The translations under genes and the position numbers were made by a program. The notes beneath the pieces are model-generated. The model was given only the letters and a program-made list of their open reading frames with translations. It was not told the DNA's origin and did no database searches. A DNA stretch of 64,000 nucleotides from Adineta steineri (lineage: Eukaryota > Rotifera > Eurotatoria > Adinetida > Adinetidae). The stretch is taken from positions 320,827-384,826 of the forward strand of contig CAJNOI010000073.1 of NCBI GenBank assembly GCA_905250115.1, written 5' to 3'. Shown piece by piece: positions 30,422-43,205 of this stretch. The stretch's first letter is position 1, and the number at the start of each line of letters is the position of its first letter.

Positions 30422-31162
30422 ATGTATCCATTTACAAAAACTATTTGTATTACACTGGTGATAATATTATTTAAAAATGTATTCGCAGATCAATCATTGA
30501 AGATGGACAAGGTCTGTAGCAGAGTACGAGAACTCCTGTGTCCAAGAGATGAGCTTATGAAGATTGCAACTACTATTCGAAGTATCAGTCGAGCATTAAA
30601 TGAAATCGAAGAAAATATACTTATTTCAACTACGATTAATGAGACATTACATCGTTATATAGATTTTGAAATAGGACATATTCAAAGTGTACTGCCAACA
30701 CGACAATATCATGCACATTTTTTTAAGAATAATAATATTAATAAGGTAATGATAATCATAGTTTTTATTGAGCAGTTTTTAATTATGTTTTTTCTCTTTT
30801 AGACATATCTCATTGATTTATTATTAGAAGCACATGATGCAATGAGTTTTTATTACAATTCAATTGAAGATATATTAAAAATTCAAGATGCATTTGGATT
30901 ATCAAGTAATACATGGTTTCGCCAAGTTAAATTAGATCTACAAAATAAAGTTATTTGTCCATATCGTAATGTGCTAAACGTTTACTCATCTCAATGGCCC
31001 ATCATTACCGAGATCAATCGAATAAAATTTTCCCCACAACAATATCGAAATACACCATCAATTTTACATGATGTTCGTTCCATAATCATCGTTCGATTAT
31101 TGAGACAATGGATAACAGTAATGCATCCAGTGATTATTAATATCGAACGCAAGTTTCGTTAA
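30422..31162 (+). CDS. secreted protein of unknown family, copy B
   Basis: Tandem paralogue of the gene at 28221. Exons are 30422-30745 and 30803-31162, exactly the same exon lengths (324 and 360 nt) and phase-0 junction as copy A, with a 57-nt intron; 227 aa. The signal peptide MYPFTKTICITLVIILFKNV is nearly identical to that of copy A. The mature protein has diverged more (VCSRVRELLC, VICPYRNVLN, NVYSSQWPI, PSILHDVRSIII). An intact frame despite this divergence suggests that it is maintained. Function unknown; a secreted effector, structural or defence role is possible but not shown by the sequence. Confidence 0.75.
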
Positions 31163-31335
31163 CATATACCATTATTTGAATTTTTATTAGTATACTTTAA
31201 GTATTTTATCTAGATATTTTTGTAAATGTCGACAATATTTGAATAAAAAAAATGAACAGTTGATGTTAACAACAATTCATTGTTCTTTTATGAAATAAGT
31301 TATTGATATTGGTTGAGGAAGGTTAATTGATTTTT

Positions 31336-32481
31336 GTAGAGGTTATTCATACTCTTCCTTTATTAATTAAAAAACAATTTTTATAATTTAAGTAAGCTTT
31401 CGAATACATTGTATTCTTCATCAGACTATTTTAACTATACAATTTATACGTATTTATATATTTTTTTCTTTTTTCTTTTCGTTAATAGTGATACAGGAGA
31501 AGTTTACATACTTGCCTAGTCACTTTACCGTCTTGTCTCCTGTCTCACTATTAAGGGCCCCCCCGGGGTCAAAAAAAATTTTTTTCTTCAAAAATAACGA
31601 TTTCGAGATTCATCCATATTTAGGTAGCCCATCATCTACACTTTCGAACAGACTATAGTTTATCGATTTTGCGGTGGTTTTTGATGGTTTTACAGCAAGT
31701 TTTTTGAAAAACCTACTCGAAAATTGTTTTTTTTAAAAACCTCGATTATTGAAACTATTTGAATTTTTCTCTATATCAAGTTTTTTAGAAGAAAAATTTC
31801 GATAATCAAAGTAAAAACTTGTTTTGCCTTTTTCTCGAAAGTGTTTTTTATGTTTTGTCTGTCCGTATTTCCAAGATTTCTCTGCCATTTTGAGCGCTAG
31901 AACGCTCGGGAAGGTTTCAAAATAAAGCTAAAGCCCAGTACTAGAGCCTAACAAAGCCGGAATTTTTGTTTTCATCCTAGTTCGTTATGAAAAAATCGAG
32001 TTTTCTAAAGAGATAACCTCAAGTTTTTCCAAAAACCTTTTTCAGGAAACACTTTCTTTTTTTTCAAAAAACCGGCTTTGTTAGGTTGTAGAGACAAGTG
32101 TTCTGCACATTTTAGCGCTATCCCGAGATCGATATCATTAAAACTGCGAAGAAAATCTTGGAATTACGAAGACCTACTTTTGACCCTTAATATTAGGATA
32201 ACTCTTGCAAAACTCTATATTATGAGCTCAATTTTTTACTGAAGACTATCCAAGGTCGGGTACATATTCAGTAAAAATTTCACTAAGATTGAGTGCTCTG
32301 GAAAAAAAAAAATTTTTGACCCGGGGGGGGCCCTTAAAGAAAAGAAAAAAGAAAAAATATATAAATACGTATAAACTGTATAGTTAAAATAGGCTGATGA
32401 AGAATACAATGTATTCGAAAGCTTACTTAAATTATGTAAATTGTTTTTAATAAATAAAGGAAGAGTATGAATAACCTCTAC
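31336..32481. mobile_element. nested long-arm foldback element
   Basis: The outer arms are about 145 bp each. 31336-31480 matches the reverse complement of 32337-32481 at about 90% (shared GTAGAGGTTATTCATACTCT and TAAGTAAGCTTTCGAATAC). Between them lie a 69-bp hairpin, 31484-31552 (AATAGTGATACAGGAGA and its complement), and an inner block 31553-32335 bounded by AAGGGCCCCCCCGGGGTC and its inverse, CCCGGGGGGGGCCCTT. So at least two, perhaps three, elements are stacked. No transposase frame is present and no confident target duplication was found. Confidence 0.75.
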
Positions 32482-32834
32482 CAAAACCACTTTTTGACGT
32501 TTTTTGACGTTTTTTTCACTTTTCAATCTTTTTGTTTCACCAGCATATTTTCGTTAAGGAATATAACAAAATCATTCAAAATAGGTCAGATCGATGCAGT
32601 TTTTCACGAGGAATCTAGATATATCATTTTCGTAGGTCCTAAGACTTGAAAAAAACCTCTAAAATTGGAAAAAAACATTAAAAAATCAATTTGTTTTTAT
32701 TTCTCAAAAATGTTTTTCAAAAACGTTTCAAAAAAATATTAAAACTAATATATTCTTACTCAGCTTGACAAGCTCTATCTAACCATGTATGAAAAAGCAA
32801 AAACAAAATTTTGTTGTAAGTATACATCGTGTGC

Positions 32835-32945
32835 CCCTTGCTTTTATATAAAATCTATAATATTATTCCGTGTGTACATTTGTTTTTATACAAAATCTAT
32901 AATATTACTCATAATTTATGCTTTGATACAAAATCTATAATATTA
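32835..32945. repeat. short tandem repeat, CAAAATCTATAATATTA unit
   Basis: Three spaced copies of AAAATCTATAATATTA, separated by about 35-50 nt, with related spacers (ATACAAAATCTATAATATTA twice). Non-coding, next to the foldback. Confidence 0.6.
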
Positions 32946-33019
32946 GTCATAATTCATGTTTTCAAGTGCTTCTATTAAGTTAATAAAAAAATTATATTAG
33001 ATTTTTGTTAAAAAAGAAA

Positions 33020-33300
33020 TATTATATTTTATTCGAAAATTAATTTTGTTTTCTATTATTTTAACTTAACTTTTATTATTTATTTCCATTACTATCTTGT
33101 ACAATATTAAATATATGTTCTTTATTATGAAAAAAAAGATTTCTTTCATAAAAATTAAAGCTAGACAGCTAAAGACATGGATTCTTTTCTATCGCCCATT
33201 TCTGAATCTATCTTGTAGTTTGCAGTGATATACATGTTTGATTCTTCTATTATATCAAACTTTCAAGACGCATATTCTAATTTATGTAAAAATCATAATT
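33020..33300. repeat. duplicate of 27160-27420
   Basis: Matches 27160-27420 in order and orientation (ACTTAACTTTTATTATTTA, TATCAAACTTTCAAGAC), at about 80% by eye. It lies 1.1 kb upstream of family copy C, as its partner lies upstream of copy A. Confidence 0.65.
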
Positions 33301-34442
33301 TGTTATTTTTAATAATCGTAACTTAAAACTTAAAGATGGTGATTAATAGAATATGACGTCAGTCATGTACATAATTTCTGGTAGAAACAGTATATTTATT
33401 ATTTTTTATGTATATCCGTTATATACGCTAATGCTTCTATTCACAACATTGATCATTTTTAAAAACTTTAAGTATGAATATATTATCAAACTTCTATATT
33501 TCAATCATTAAATGATTGAATGGATAATAAACTTTTACATTAAAAATCTCCGATAAAAAACAATGTTGATCATTTTTTATAAATATATTGTCAAAAACAA
33601 AGAAAAGAAGACATCGACTGATCATAATCGATATTATCGATGTGCTAAGATGTGGTTAATTTTTTTTTATAAATATGAGTACGTGGCAAGATGGAATTAG
33701 AGACTACATTTTTATTTGGTGAAGAAAAAACAAAAAATAATTTCCTATTAAAAATAACTAAAATCTATTTTGTTAGACATACAAAACGTGTGACATATTA
33801 CCGGAAATCAATAGATAGTATATTATTTAGAAAATCTCTATAAAAAAAGTACATCCACATTCATGTGTTTTTCTAGGCATACAAAATTGAAACACGTGAA
33901 TAAAATAATATCACGTATGTGTAATCGATGTGTAGTTATGACAAAATCTTCCTACATGTTCAGTGTAAAACTAATATTTAATATTCTATGAAAATATAAT
34001 TAGTTCATTTGTTTTTAGGATTGAAATATTATTAGATAAATAACCAACACATGCCTACGCAAAGGACCTTATTGTATACATCAAGTTTTAGCAAATAGAA
34101 GGTTGATTATTGACTGAAGGATTGAACATTAGGGAAAAATCTTTTATGGTTCATTCTATTTTGATGTTATTAGATAGATAGATATATATATGCGTACTTA
34201 ATAAATTCTCTCACTTATAGGATAGATTTTCAGTATAATTTGTTTGATATTAAAAAGAGATTTTCCTAGTAATATATTTATTGTTGAAAAGTCAGGTATT
34301 CTTTTATAATTATTATTATTTTTTTTTCTTGTGATAATATCATATTTTAATGTGTAAGTATTTTAGATTCTATAGTTTTATACTATAGAAGACGTTGATC
34401 GTCTTTGAGCTGGTCTCTCTTTATTTTTATAAAGACAAACCA

Positions 34443-35188
34443 ATGTTTGTACTAACAAAACTTCTCATCTTTGTGAATATATTTATCTGGATTGGATTTA
34501 TATCAGCATCGGATAAGCGACAAGCCGATGATGATATGTGTAAGGCAAAATTCAATATTTTATGTGTAAAAGATGTTATTACTAAAATTGGAGATGTTAC
34601 TCCAAATGTTAATCGCACACTAAATTTAATTGAAGAAATTATTTTCGAAAATAATCCAAATACGAAAACAATCGATTCGTTTATTAATTATGAAATGGCA
34701 ACAATTGAATCTCATTTACCAAAATCAAAATATCATCTAAAATTTTTTTTAGATAGTAATATTGATAAAGTAATTAAATTTATTATTATTATTTCTCTTG
34801 ATTTTATTGTTTTTTTCTTGTATTTTAGAATGATCTGAATCATATATTATCAGAAGCACATTATGCAATAAGTTATTATTATAATTCTGTTAATGATATA
34901 TTAAGTATGAATGATATATTTGCATTTACAGTTGATTTATTACTTCGACAAATTCAAGATAATTTACGATATGAAATTATATGTCGATATCGAAGTATAT
35001 TAAATGTTTATTCATATAAATGGCCATTAATTAATGAAGTACAACAAATACAATTTTCGGAAACAAAATATCGAAGTTCACCATCACTTACACATAATGT
35101 TCGGTCGATTGTCATTGTTCGATTATTAAGAGAATGGATGAATAGATTACATCTAGTTATGACTAATTTTGAATATAAATATCATTAA
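34443..35188 (+). CDS. secreted protein of unknown family, copy C
   Basis: Third paralogue, more diverged. I place the start at the Met at 34443, aligning with copies A and B, rather than the upstream in-frame ATG at 34395, because it opens directly on the signal peptide (MFVLTKLLIFVNIFIWIGFI). Exons are 34443-34769 (109 codons) and 34829-35188 (again exactly 360 nt), with a 59-nt phase-0 intron; 228 aa. The conserved cysteines (MCKAKFNILC, IICRYRS) and the blocks YYYNSVND, NVYSYKWPL and SLTHNVRSIVIVRLL are retained. AT content is even higher than in A and B. Function unknown. Confidence 0.72.
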
Positions 35189-36696
35189 AATTAAACTGTA
35201 TTTCAAAATTTAGTTTTAATGCTTTCAATATTTTTACCTAAATGCTTTTGTTAATTTTGTTCTAATGAATAAACTTATTCCAGATTCTTTCTATAATTTA
35301 GAAAAAATAACAATGAAATATATTGAATAGTTAAAAAAGAGAAAACTTCTATATCACACCATCGATATTTTATCCGAACAATCATGAAAAGTTTCTCGTA
35401 GTCATTGGATGTTTCAAAGTATTTTTTTATACAGATGTAATCTCTACTTAGTAATGTATCATCTATACAAAAAAATCAGTATGATGAAGACGATTTAAAT
35501 AGAGATATTTGAATTTTAATGAGCATTGTAATGCTTGGTCAGAATGATAATTTTTTCGTCCGTGCATCTAAAGTAATTGAGGCTTGAGGATCTATTGAAT
35601 AGGGATATTAGACTTGGAATCCGAAGAATGAGAATCTTAATGTTCATACATTTAATTATTTGTCTTGTATATTACACTGTACTATAAAATGTAAGTAAGA
35701 GTGTTAATGGTTTCATTTTTTTTCAGAACGGAAATTTAGTATCTTCACTATCGAACGAAAGTACTTGCTAGGTTTCATCATAGTCTGAGTAAGAAATGTA
35801 GATCATTTCTTTATTGATACATCGATGCATTAAATTCGATTTCATCCATTACGATTAATCTTCTCGTAGTAATAGACAATATGTTTCTAAAGGTAGGCTT
35901 TTTCATCGTTACTCGTAAGAATATTCAATTCTGCATTATCACCACGTTCTGTTCATATATTTTCAGATTTTATGGCAGACATCATGATATTACTATTTTC
36001 AACTATTAAAAAATCCTCTGGTTTTCTTTACTTCCATCTATATGTTATTATATTATATATTTATATCTATTCCATTATTTCCTTATTATAGTAAAATAGA
36101 TTTAGCTAGCGAGGGAGGATTCCTAATTGTAAGTCACTGTTTTGAACTGGAAATATACTATGATTTGTAAAGGTTGCCAAACTGAGTCGAATGACATAAA
36201 ACACTTTATATCATTTGACTCAATTATTTAAGACGGTAACTCACACTTGCAGATCCTTCCTCGTTAAATCAGATATCTTGATCTTGTTCAATTACTGATT
36301 ATAATCGGAGTAAAGAATTAGTTTAAAGCAGAGAACTCTTCTTAACAAGACTTTGAGTACTTGTATGTGTTAAAATTCTCTCATCATCATAGACAGATTC
36401 AGTGAAAAGCACATACATAAGAAAAAAGAAAGTGAAATTTTCATGGCTTTGAATACATTAGCGACATCTTTTTATATATTTCCTATAAAAATTTTATCGT
36501 TCTATAATTTTTTCAAGTCTTTTTTACATCACGAAATCAATGTATAATTAAATAAGTTTTATTACTGTTGCTTATAAAATATTTGTTTTTTTAAGGGTAG
36601 TACTTTGACAAATATTTCCGTAATGGTTACCATATAGTGATATTCACCCTACTGAATTGTTACTAGATTTTGTATACATTGAAAGTATCTATATCA
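35189..36696. other. intergenic upstream of IFT122
   Basis: 1.5 kb, AT-rich. It holds the imperfect foldback at 36096-36275 and otherwise nothing recognisable. The IFT122 promoter must be in the last few hundred bases. Confidence 0.55.
36096..36275. repeat. imperfect foldback (MITE-like)
   Basis: Outer arms: GATTTAGCTAGCGAGGGAGG near 36096, and the inverse of CCTTCCTCGTTAAATC near 36255. Inner stem: GAGTCGAATGACATAAA against TTTATATCATTTGACTC, with a 4-nt loop. About 180 bp in total and non-coding. Target duplication not found. Confidence 0.45.
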
Positions 36697-39600
36697 ATGA
36701 AGTCTGTTAATTTATGGGGTGTTAAACCTGTTGACGAAGATTTAGAAGAACAAGGGTAAGATAATTTTTTCTTATTAAAATATTTTTTTACTTGGAAAAA
36801 TAATTCTAATTTAGTGTTAATTCGTTATGTTTTAATCCTGATGGAACTCAATTATTAGCAGCTATGGGAGCAAAAATATTAGTTTACAATACCGCTGATG
36901 GAGTGTTACAAAGTGCTCTTAGTGGTATGAAATCATACTTTTCTACTCATTTTATTTAATACTATATTATATAAATTAAATAGGACATACAGAGATAGTC
37001 AATACAATATCTTATGCATCTGATGGCAGTCGTTTTGCATCTGGTGGTGCTGACAAATTAGTTGTTATATGGACAAGTGAATTACAAGGAATGTTAAAAT
37101 ATTCGTATGTATTTTTCTTTTGCTTTTTCATTCATTTGAAATCGATATAATTTAGACATGATTCATCTGTTCAATTTGTTGCCTATCATCCTACATCACA
37201 TTTATTAGCTAGTTGTTCAAATGCAGATTTTGGTCTTTGGTCACCAGAACAAAAAAATGTAACTAAAACGAAATTAACCGGACGAATTACTTGTTGTGCA
37301 TGGAGTGCAGATGGACAATTACTTGCATTTGGACTTTATAATGGACAAGTGTATGTTCGAGATAAGGTAGAAAATAATTGTAAACAATTAATCATATAAC
37401 TAATCTATTTCGAATTGTCTTAGGAAGGAAATGAAAAATATAAATTCGATCGACCTGATGCAGCTAGTTCTCCTATATGGAATTTAGCATGGTCTCCTAC
37501 TAGGTAAAATTCAAATAATTCTCAATTTTTATCAAAATACTTTATTATTTTTTAAGAGATGAAGAACTTCTTCTAGCAGCTGTTGACTGGGGTCAAAAAT
37601 TAACACTATATCAAGCAACAGATGCTAAACAAGTATGAGTTTTGATTATTATAAATTTTTCTATATTTGAAATATAAATTAGTCTGGAAAAGAACGTAAA
37701 CTTGGTTTTGATCCATGTGCATTAAGTTGGCTTGTTAAAGACGCATATAAACAAGAATCTCGAGCAGAATTTATACTTGTTGGTGGTTCTAATAAAGAAT
37801 GTACAATATATAGTCGCGAAGGATTTAAATTAGGTACTGTTTGTACACAAGATGCTTGGATTTGGTGTTGCTGTGCAAAACCAGATGGATCAGCAGTGGT
37901 AAAAATAATTTAGACAGAAAACGTTTTTTTGTAATTTTATATCCACATGATTAGGCTATTGGTACAACAGATGGTTTTATTGGAATGTATGATGTTAAAT
38001 TTGGAGTTGTACATGGTATACATAAAGATCGATATGCATATCGAGATAATATGACAGATGTAATTGTTCATCATTTAACAACAGATCAAAAAGGTAAATT
38101 GAATAATTAATAAAACAAAAGAATTATTATTTTTCATTTTAGTTAAAGTGAAATGTCGAGAATTAGTGCGTAAAATTGCAACATATAAAACAACACTTGC
38201 TGTAAGTATGATATCTAATTTATTCTCTTTCTCGTAGAGAAGAGTCTTGCAAACGTAAATTATCTTCTTGATTGCTTACTTATGTGTCCGCACCTCACTG
38301 ATCGATCGAAGAACAGTCTTATAAAGAACGTCTTTAGCTCTATTGGAAATGCCATTTCTACGAGGAAGAGCTGAGCGAGGGTTACTTGGGTTTAGTATCG
38401 AAATATATCATCATCGATATTCACATGAGTTTTTTCTATATACAATGGTAAGTAGAACTAAGCATGTAGTTAAATTTTAGTATCGATTTAAGACAAGCAA
38501 GATGAATCATTTAGTTCATTCAGAGCTCTAATAGAAAATTTGGTAGGATTTTAGTATCTTCGTTACTTTCACTTTTTCTCTATGGAACAACGTTATGTTG
38601 TGTTTCCTATATTCTAAATGTTGAAGATTTACCACATGTGGAGTACTATTGTATGAGCTAATTAAGAGTTTTTATTGAAACTAAAAGGTTTTGTTTTAAT
38701 ATCTACTTATTTTCTGATCTAAATAATTTATTTAGATTCAAACTCTTGATAAAATTCTTCTTTATGAAGCACCAGGCGATGTTCCACATGATATGAAATA
38801 TAAAGCAACATCGAAAATTAATAAAAATATTGAATGTAGTTCAATGATTGTTACAACATCCTATGTTATTACTTGTCAAGATAAACGTTTACATTGTTAT
38901 AATTTTTCTGGCGATGAAATACGTATTTGGTTCGTATCAGAAATATTTGATTTTTATATTTCTGAAAATTATACAATTATTTCAGGCAAATGGATAGTCC
39001 AATACGTTATTTAAAATTAATAGGTGGCCCTCCAGGATGTGAAGCTGTATTAATTGGATTAAAAAATGGTGGTGTTTATCAAATATTTGTTAATAATCCA
39101 TTTCCTCAATTCTTAGCTAAACAAACTGGTATTATTTTTTGTGTTGATATGAATGTAAATCGTACAAAAGTAGCAATTATTGATGACACACTAACACTTT
39201 TTGTTTATAATATACAAACAAAAGAATTACTTTATCAAGTAAAACATAAAAGTAATAAATGAATATTTAATTCTTTTTATTTTTTGAAAAAAAAAGGAAC
39301 CAAATGCACAAACTGTAGCATGGAATACTTCATTTCCTGATATGCTTGCTTTTTCTGGAAATGGTTTTATTAATATAAAAGTATCCGATTTCCCTGTTTA
39401 TAAACAAAATTTACAAGTAAGTTCAATTGACTTTTTTTTCATAAAAAATAAAATAAAAGCAAAAATAATAAATCTAGATACCTATAAATGAATTTGAAGT
39501 TTCGGTAAAATTATTGAGAAAATCTTATTTGTTTTTTAATACTTACTTGTTTGAATATAATACTTGTTTTTTTTGTGTGTGTATATCTAGCGTTCTATAA

Positions 39601-42600
39601 CTAATCATGTTCGACATACGTATGAAAATACAAATCGAGGAGTATGTAAAATTAGATGATTAATTGGTGGTATGTAATTAGTGCTAATCAAACTATTACC
39701 TAGCCAAAATGATGTACAGTCAAATTAATATTCAATCAATAGAATGGAGAATCGGAACGATGAGCACGCAAGCATCTGAGTGTGGGTGACGGCGCTAGTC
39801 CAGAAAAGATAATATTGATAGATTCCTGTATCCATGTTGATTCATATTTGCCTTGGCTGTTTTTATTTTAGTCGATATTATCGACCTAAACACTCGTGTG
39901 CTCATCGTTCATTGACCCATATGCTCTGATAATGATTAAGACTGTCATCATGTTAATTTCGGTATTTAGTTTGACTAGTACTATTGCATACTTAATGATT
40001 ATTGCATGATTACTAATATGATCTTATCTATTTGTTTTTTATTTGAATTCTATGAATGTATTTATTTAGGGTCTTATTGTTGGTTTTAATGGTTGTACAA
40101 TATATTTATTACATTTATGTGCGATGAGTGGTGTAACTGTTCCTGTAACAGATCCTGTTTATCGTTATATAGGAAAACGACAACTTAGGTAAAAAAATTT
40201 TTACTTAAAATTTGTAATTTCTTTTTTTTGTTTGCTTTTAGAAATGCATATGAATTAGCATGTTTAGGTGAAACAAGTACAACTTGGGATGCCTTAGCAC
40301 ATGCTTGTATTGAACAAGGAGAATTTAATTTAGCAAAAAAATGTTTTAGCCGTATAAGAGATGTAAAATATTTGAGTTTATTAGCAAATTATGAAGTAAA
40401 AAATATTGAGATTTTAACAAAAAAAATAATAATAATTAAAATTTATTTATTTTTGCAAGGATGCAGCAAAACGTGGTGAAACTAAAATGAATATTAATCT
40501 TGGTGATTACTATGCATATTATGGTCGATTTCAAGATGCTGCAAGAAATTATCAACATGCTGGAGCACCTGAACGAGCAATGACAATGTTTACTGATTTA
40601 CGAATGTTCGATCAAGCTAAAGTATATTTTATAAATAAGATTTTTTCGAAAAATATATATAATTTTCTTTTTAGGAATATATGGTCGCAGGTGATGTTGA
40701 TCAACAGAAATTATTAAATAAACAAGCAGAATGGGCAATAACAATGAATGAACAACGTCGTGCAGCAGAATTATTTTTAGCAGCAAATGATTTTCAAAAA
40801 GCCATTGACATAGCTGGAAAAAATAAATGGGCAGATCTGTAAGTTTATTTAAAATGAATTGTAAAAATCATAATTCTTCTAAATATATAGATTAGCAACA
40901 ATAACAGGTAAATTAGATAAAGCCCAAACCGATCTTCTACGACGTTGTGCACGTTATTTTGTTGAAATGAAACAATATACCTATGCAGCTGATGTTTATG
41001 AGAAAATGGGTGATATTAAATCTTTATTAGATATGCGTATTATTCTTTCACAATGGAATGAAGTATTTGCCTTAGTTCGTCGTTATCCAACATATGCATC
41101 AGATGCATATTATAACTATGGTCAACATTTAGCTGAACATGATCGTTTTGTTGATGCACAACGTGCATTTCATAAAGCGGGTCGTGTTGTCGAAGCACGA
41201 AATGTTCTTCAAGCATTAACAAATAATGCTGTTAATGAAACACGTTTTAATGATGCTGGTTATTATAATTGGTTATTATCAAAAGAATATCTATTAGCAT
41301 TAAGTGAAACATTAAATGATGATTTACGTGCTGATTTATCTAAACGTTATCATCGTTGTTCATTATTATCTGAACTTTATTATGCATATCAATATATATA
41401 TGAATATACAACAGAACCATTTGTTGATACACCACCTGTTATATTATTTAATATCGCACGTTTTATATATCATAAATTAGTTACTCTACCTGGTGATATA
41501 CCACCAGCATTATCAAAATTTCGTACATGTTATGCTGCATGTAAAATAGCTAAAATTTTAAATGCAAATAAATTTAGTCGACAAATGATTTATTTAATGC
41601 GTGATTTAACATTTACACATAATTTAGGTAGTAAAAGAATTGAAATTGAACAATTAGCATTAGAAATGGAAGCAAGAACATTTAGTGATGATCATGATTT
41701 ATTACCTTTATGTTATCGTTGTTCACATCATAATGAATTATTAAATACACGTGGAAATGAATGTTCAAGTTGTGGAAGTCCATTTGTAAGTTTCTTGATT
41801 GATTTTAATATAACAATTTTTTTTTCGTATTCTAGGTTCTTTCATTTCTTTCATTTGATGTTCTTCCTTTGGTTGAATTTATTCTTCCATCGGATATAAA
41901 TGATGAAGATGCATTAAATCTTCTTGAACAAGTACCAAATAGTCATTTAGAAAATGTATCATCATCAACAACAAAAATAAATCAATCAACAGCTAATCGT
42001 CTTGTTATTACTGAACAAGGAAATACAACACGTGCGGAAGATAAAGATCCATTTTTAAAAAAAATGAGTAAATATAGTCCAAATCCAGATGATTATCGAC
42101 CTGTTGTTGTTGATCGTGCGTTACTTAAAGCAATGGATCCATCACTTGTATTTGTATGTAAATGGCCATTTCCATTAAGATGGAAATGGTATCGAATTAT
42201 TGTACCTGAACAACCTGTTGGACGTTGTCGACATTGTAATAAAGTAATAGTTGATTTTTTTTTTAAGACAATATATATATATATATATATATATTATTTG
42301 AATAGTTTTATCATAATGATGAATTTGAACTAGCTTTATTGGAACAAGGTGGTTGTCCATTCTGTCGAAATAAGAGAGATGGAGAAACAACAGGTAAATA
42401 TATATATATCATTCATAAAATATAAGAAAGTCCTTGTTACTAGTTAATCCCTTTTCACTTGACATTATCGTCATTTGTTTAGCCTTGAAAATCAATAAAG
42501 GAATTTATCATAGATTAATTTTTCTCCTATTGATTTATCGACAGTATTATATAAGTTTTTAAAATTGTAGTTCAAATAAGAATAAATGTTTTATGCAGTT

Positions 42601-43205
42601 CAAGTCTCATAAAAGCCAATTATATACATATAGATTGATAAACGATGAAGAATAAACGAAAATAAAATAGTTCAGTAGAGTTTTTAGTGAAGAGTTATGA
42701 AATCTTTTTCGATTCGAAGTTAGATTTTATTTGGTTAGCAGCAAATACGACTGTAAAGGTGGGCGTGAGCAGGGGCCCACGAGCGGGAGGGGGGTGTGCA
42801 CCCCCTCAGTAACTGCAAATTTTATATTTCTTTTTGAAATTTTGATCGAAATATTTATTTACACCCCCCGCAAAATTTTTCAAAAACTGCATTTTCCGGG
42901 AAATTTTTTAAAATTCTGGGGAATTTTTCAAAATTTACTTCAGGGAAATTTTCGAAAAATATTTTCCGGGGAGGGGGGAAAGTTTTTGGTTTTCCGAAAG
43001 ATTCTGTACCTCTGCAAGGCCCGCTGCATCCCCTGAATCTTAGACCCTTGGCGCGGCCACTGGGTGTCGATGTTGTTGAGGTAGATGAAGAACAAACAAC
43101 CATATCCCACCCTCATACCGAAAATTTTCCCCTTTTTTAGAAAATTCAATTTATTATTAATAAATTCTTTTTGTTTTATATTTAGAAAATAACGATGATT
43201 ATTAA
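36697..43205 (+). CDS. IFT122: intraflagellar transport protein 122 homologue
   Basis: Core IFT-A subunit, needed for retrograde transport and entry of membrane proteins into cilia. ATG at 36697. The N-terminal half is two WD40 propellers spread over many short exons ([15 protein letters not shown] near 37040, FGLWSPEQ near 37230, ILAVADWGQ-like near 37575, GLKNGG near 39060). The C-terminal half is TPR-like helices ([40 protein letters not shown]). Zinc-binding pairs end the protein: CYRC and CSSC (41710-41775), then CRHC and CPFC (42226-42370). The last tiny exon (about 43186-43205) adds ENNDDY and the stop, after a 793-nt intron that holds a transposon remnant. Order and motifs match animal IFT122 throughout. 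Larger introns at about 38203-38735 and 39416-40070 contain no recognised gene. Confidence 0.95.
42270..42294. repeat. TA microsatellite in an IFT122 intron
   Basis: A run of alternating TA in the short intron before the penultimate zinc-finger exon, close to the splice acceptor. It could vary in length between alleles. Confidence 0.9.
42755..43062. mobile_element. decayed hAT-like transposon fragment in the IFT122 terminal intron
   Basis: A GC-rich island in an AT-rich intron. Read on the minus strand it begins CAGTGGCCGCGCCAAGGGTC, resembling the CAGTGGCGGATC end of the MITE at 20811. The left end carries G-runs and GGGTGTGCACCCCC typical of such elements, but a full inverted repeat is not visible. 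Internal CCGGGGAATTTTT-like blocks repeat several times (42895-42970). Confidence 0.55.

Larger units (their letters stand above)
31163..34442. other. intergenic with nested foldback and duplicated segments
   Basis: 3.3 kb between copies B and C. It contains the large foldback (31336-32481), a short tandem repeat (32835-32945) and the duplicate of 27160-27420 (33020-33300). The remaining 1.1 kb up to copy C is AT-rich with no coding signal. Confidence 0.6.

Noticed and set aside
39757-39915. Inverted repeat AACGATGAGCAC / GTGCTCATCGTT in an IFT122 intron as a mobile element
   Set aside because: Only about 14 bp match, 130 nt apart, without flanking duplication; too weak to call.
42731-43149. 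Overlapping open frames on both strands in the IFT122 terminal intron
   Set aside because: They arise in a GC-rich transposon remnant with CCGGGGAATTTT repeats; no homology to a transposase was recognised.
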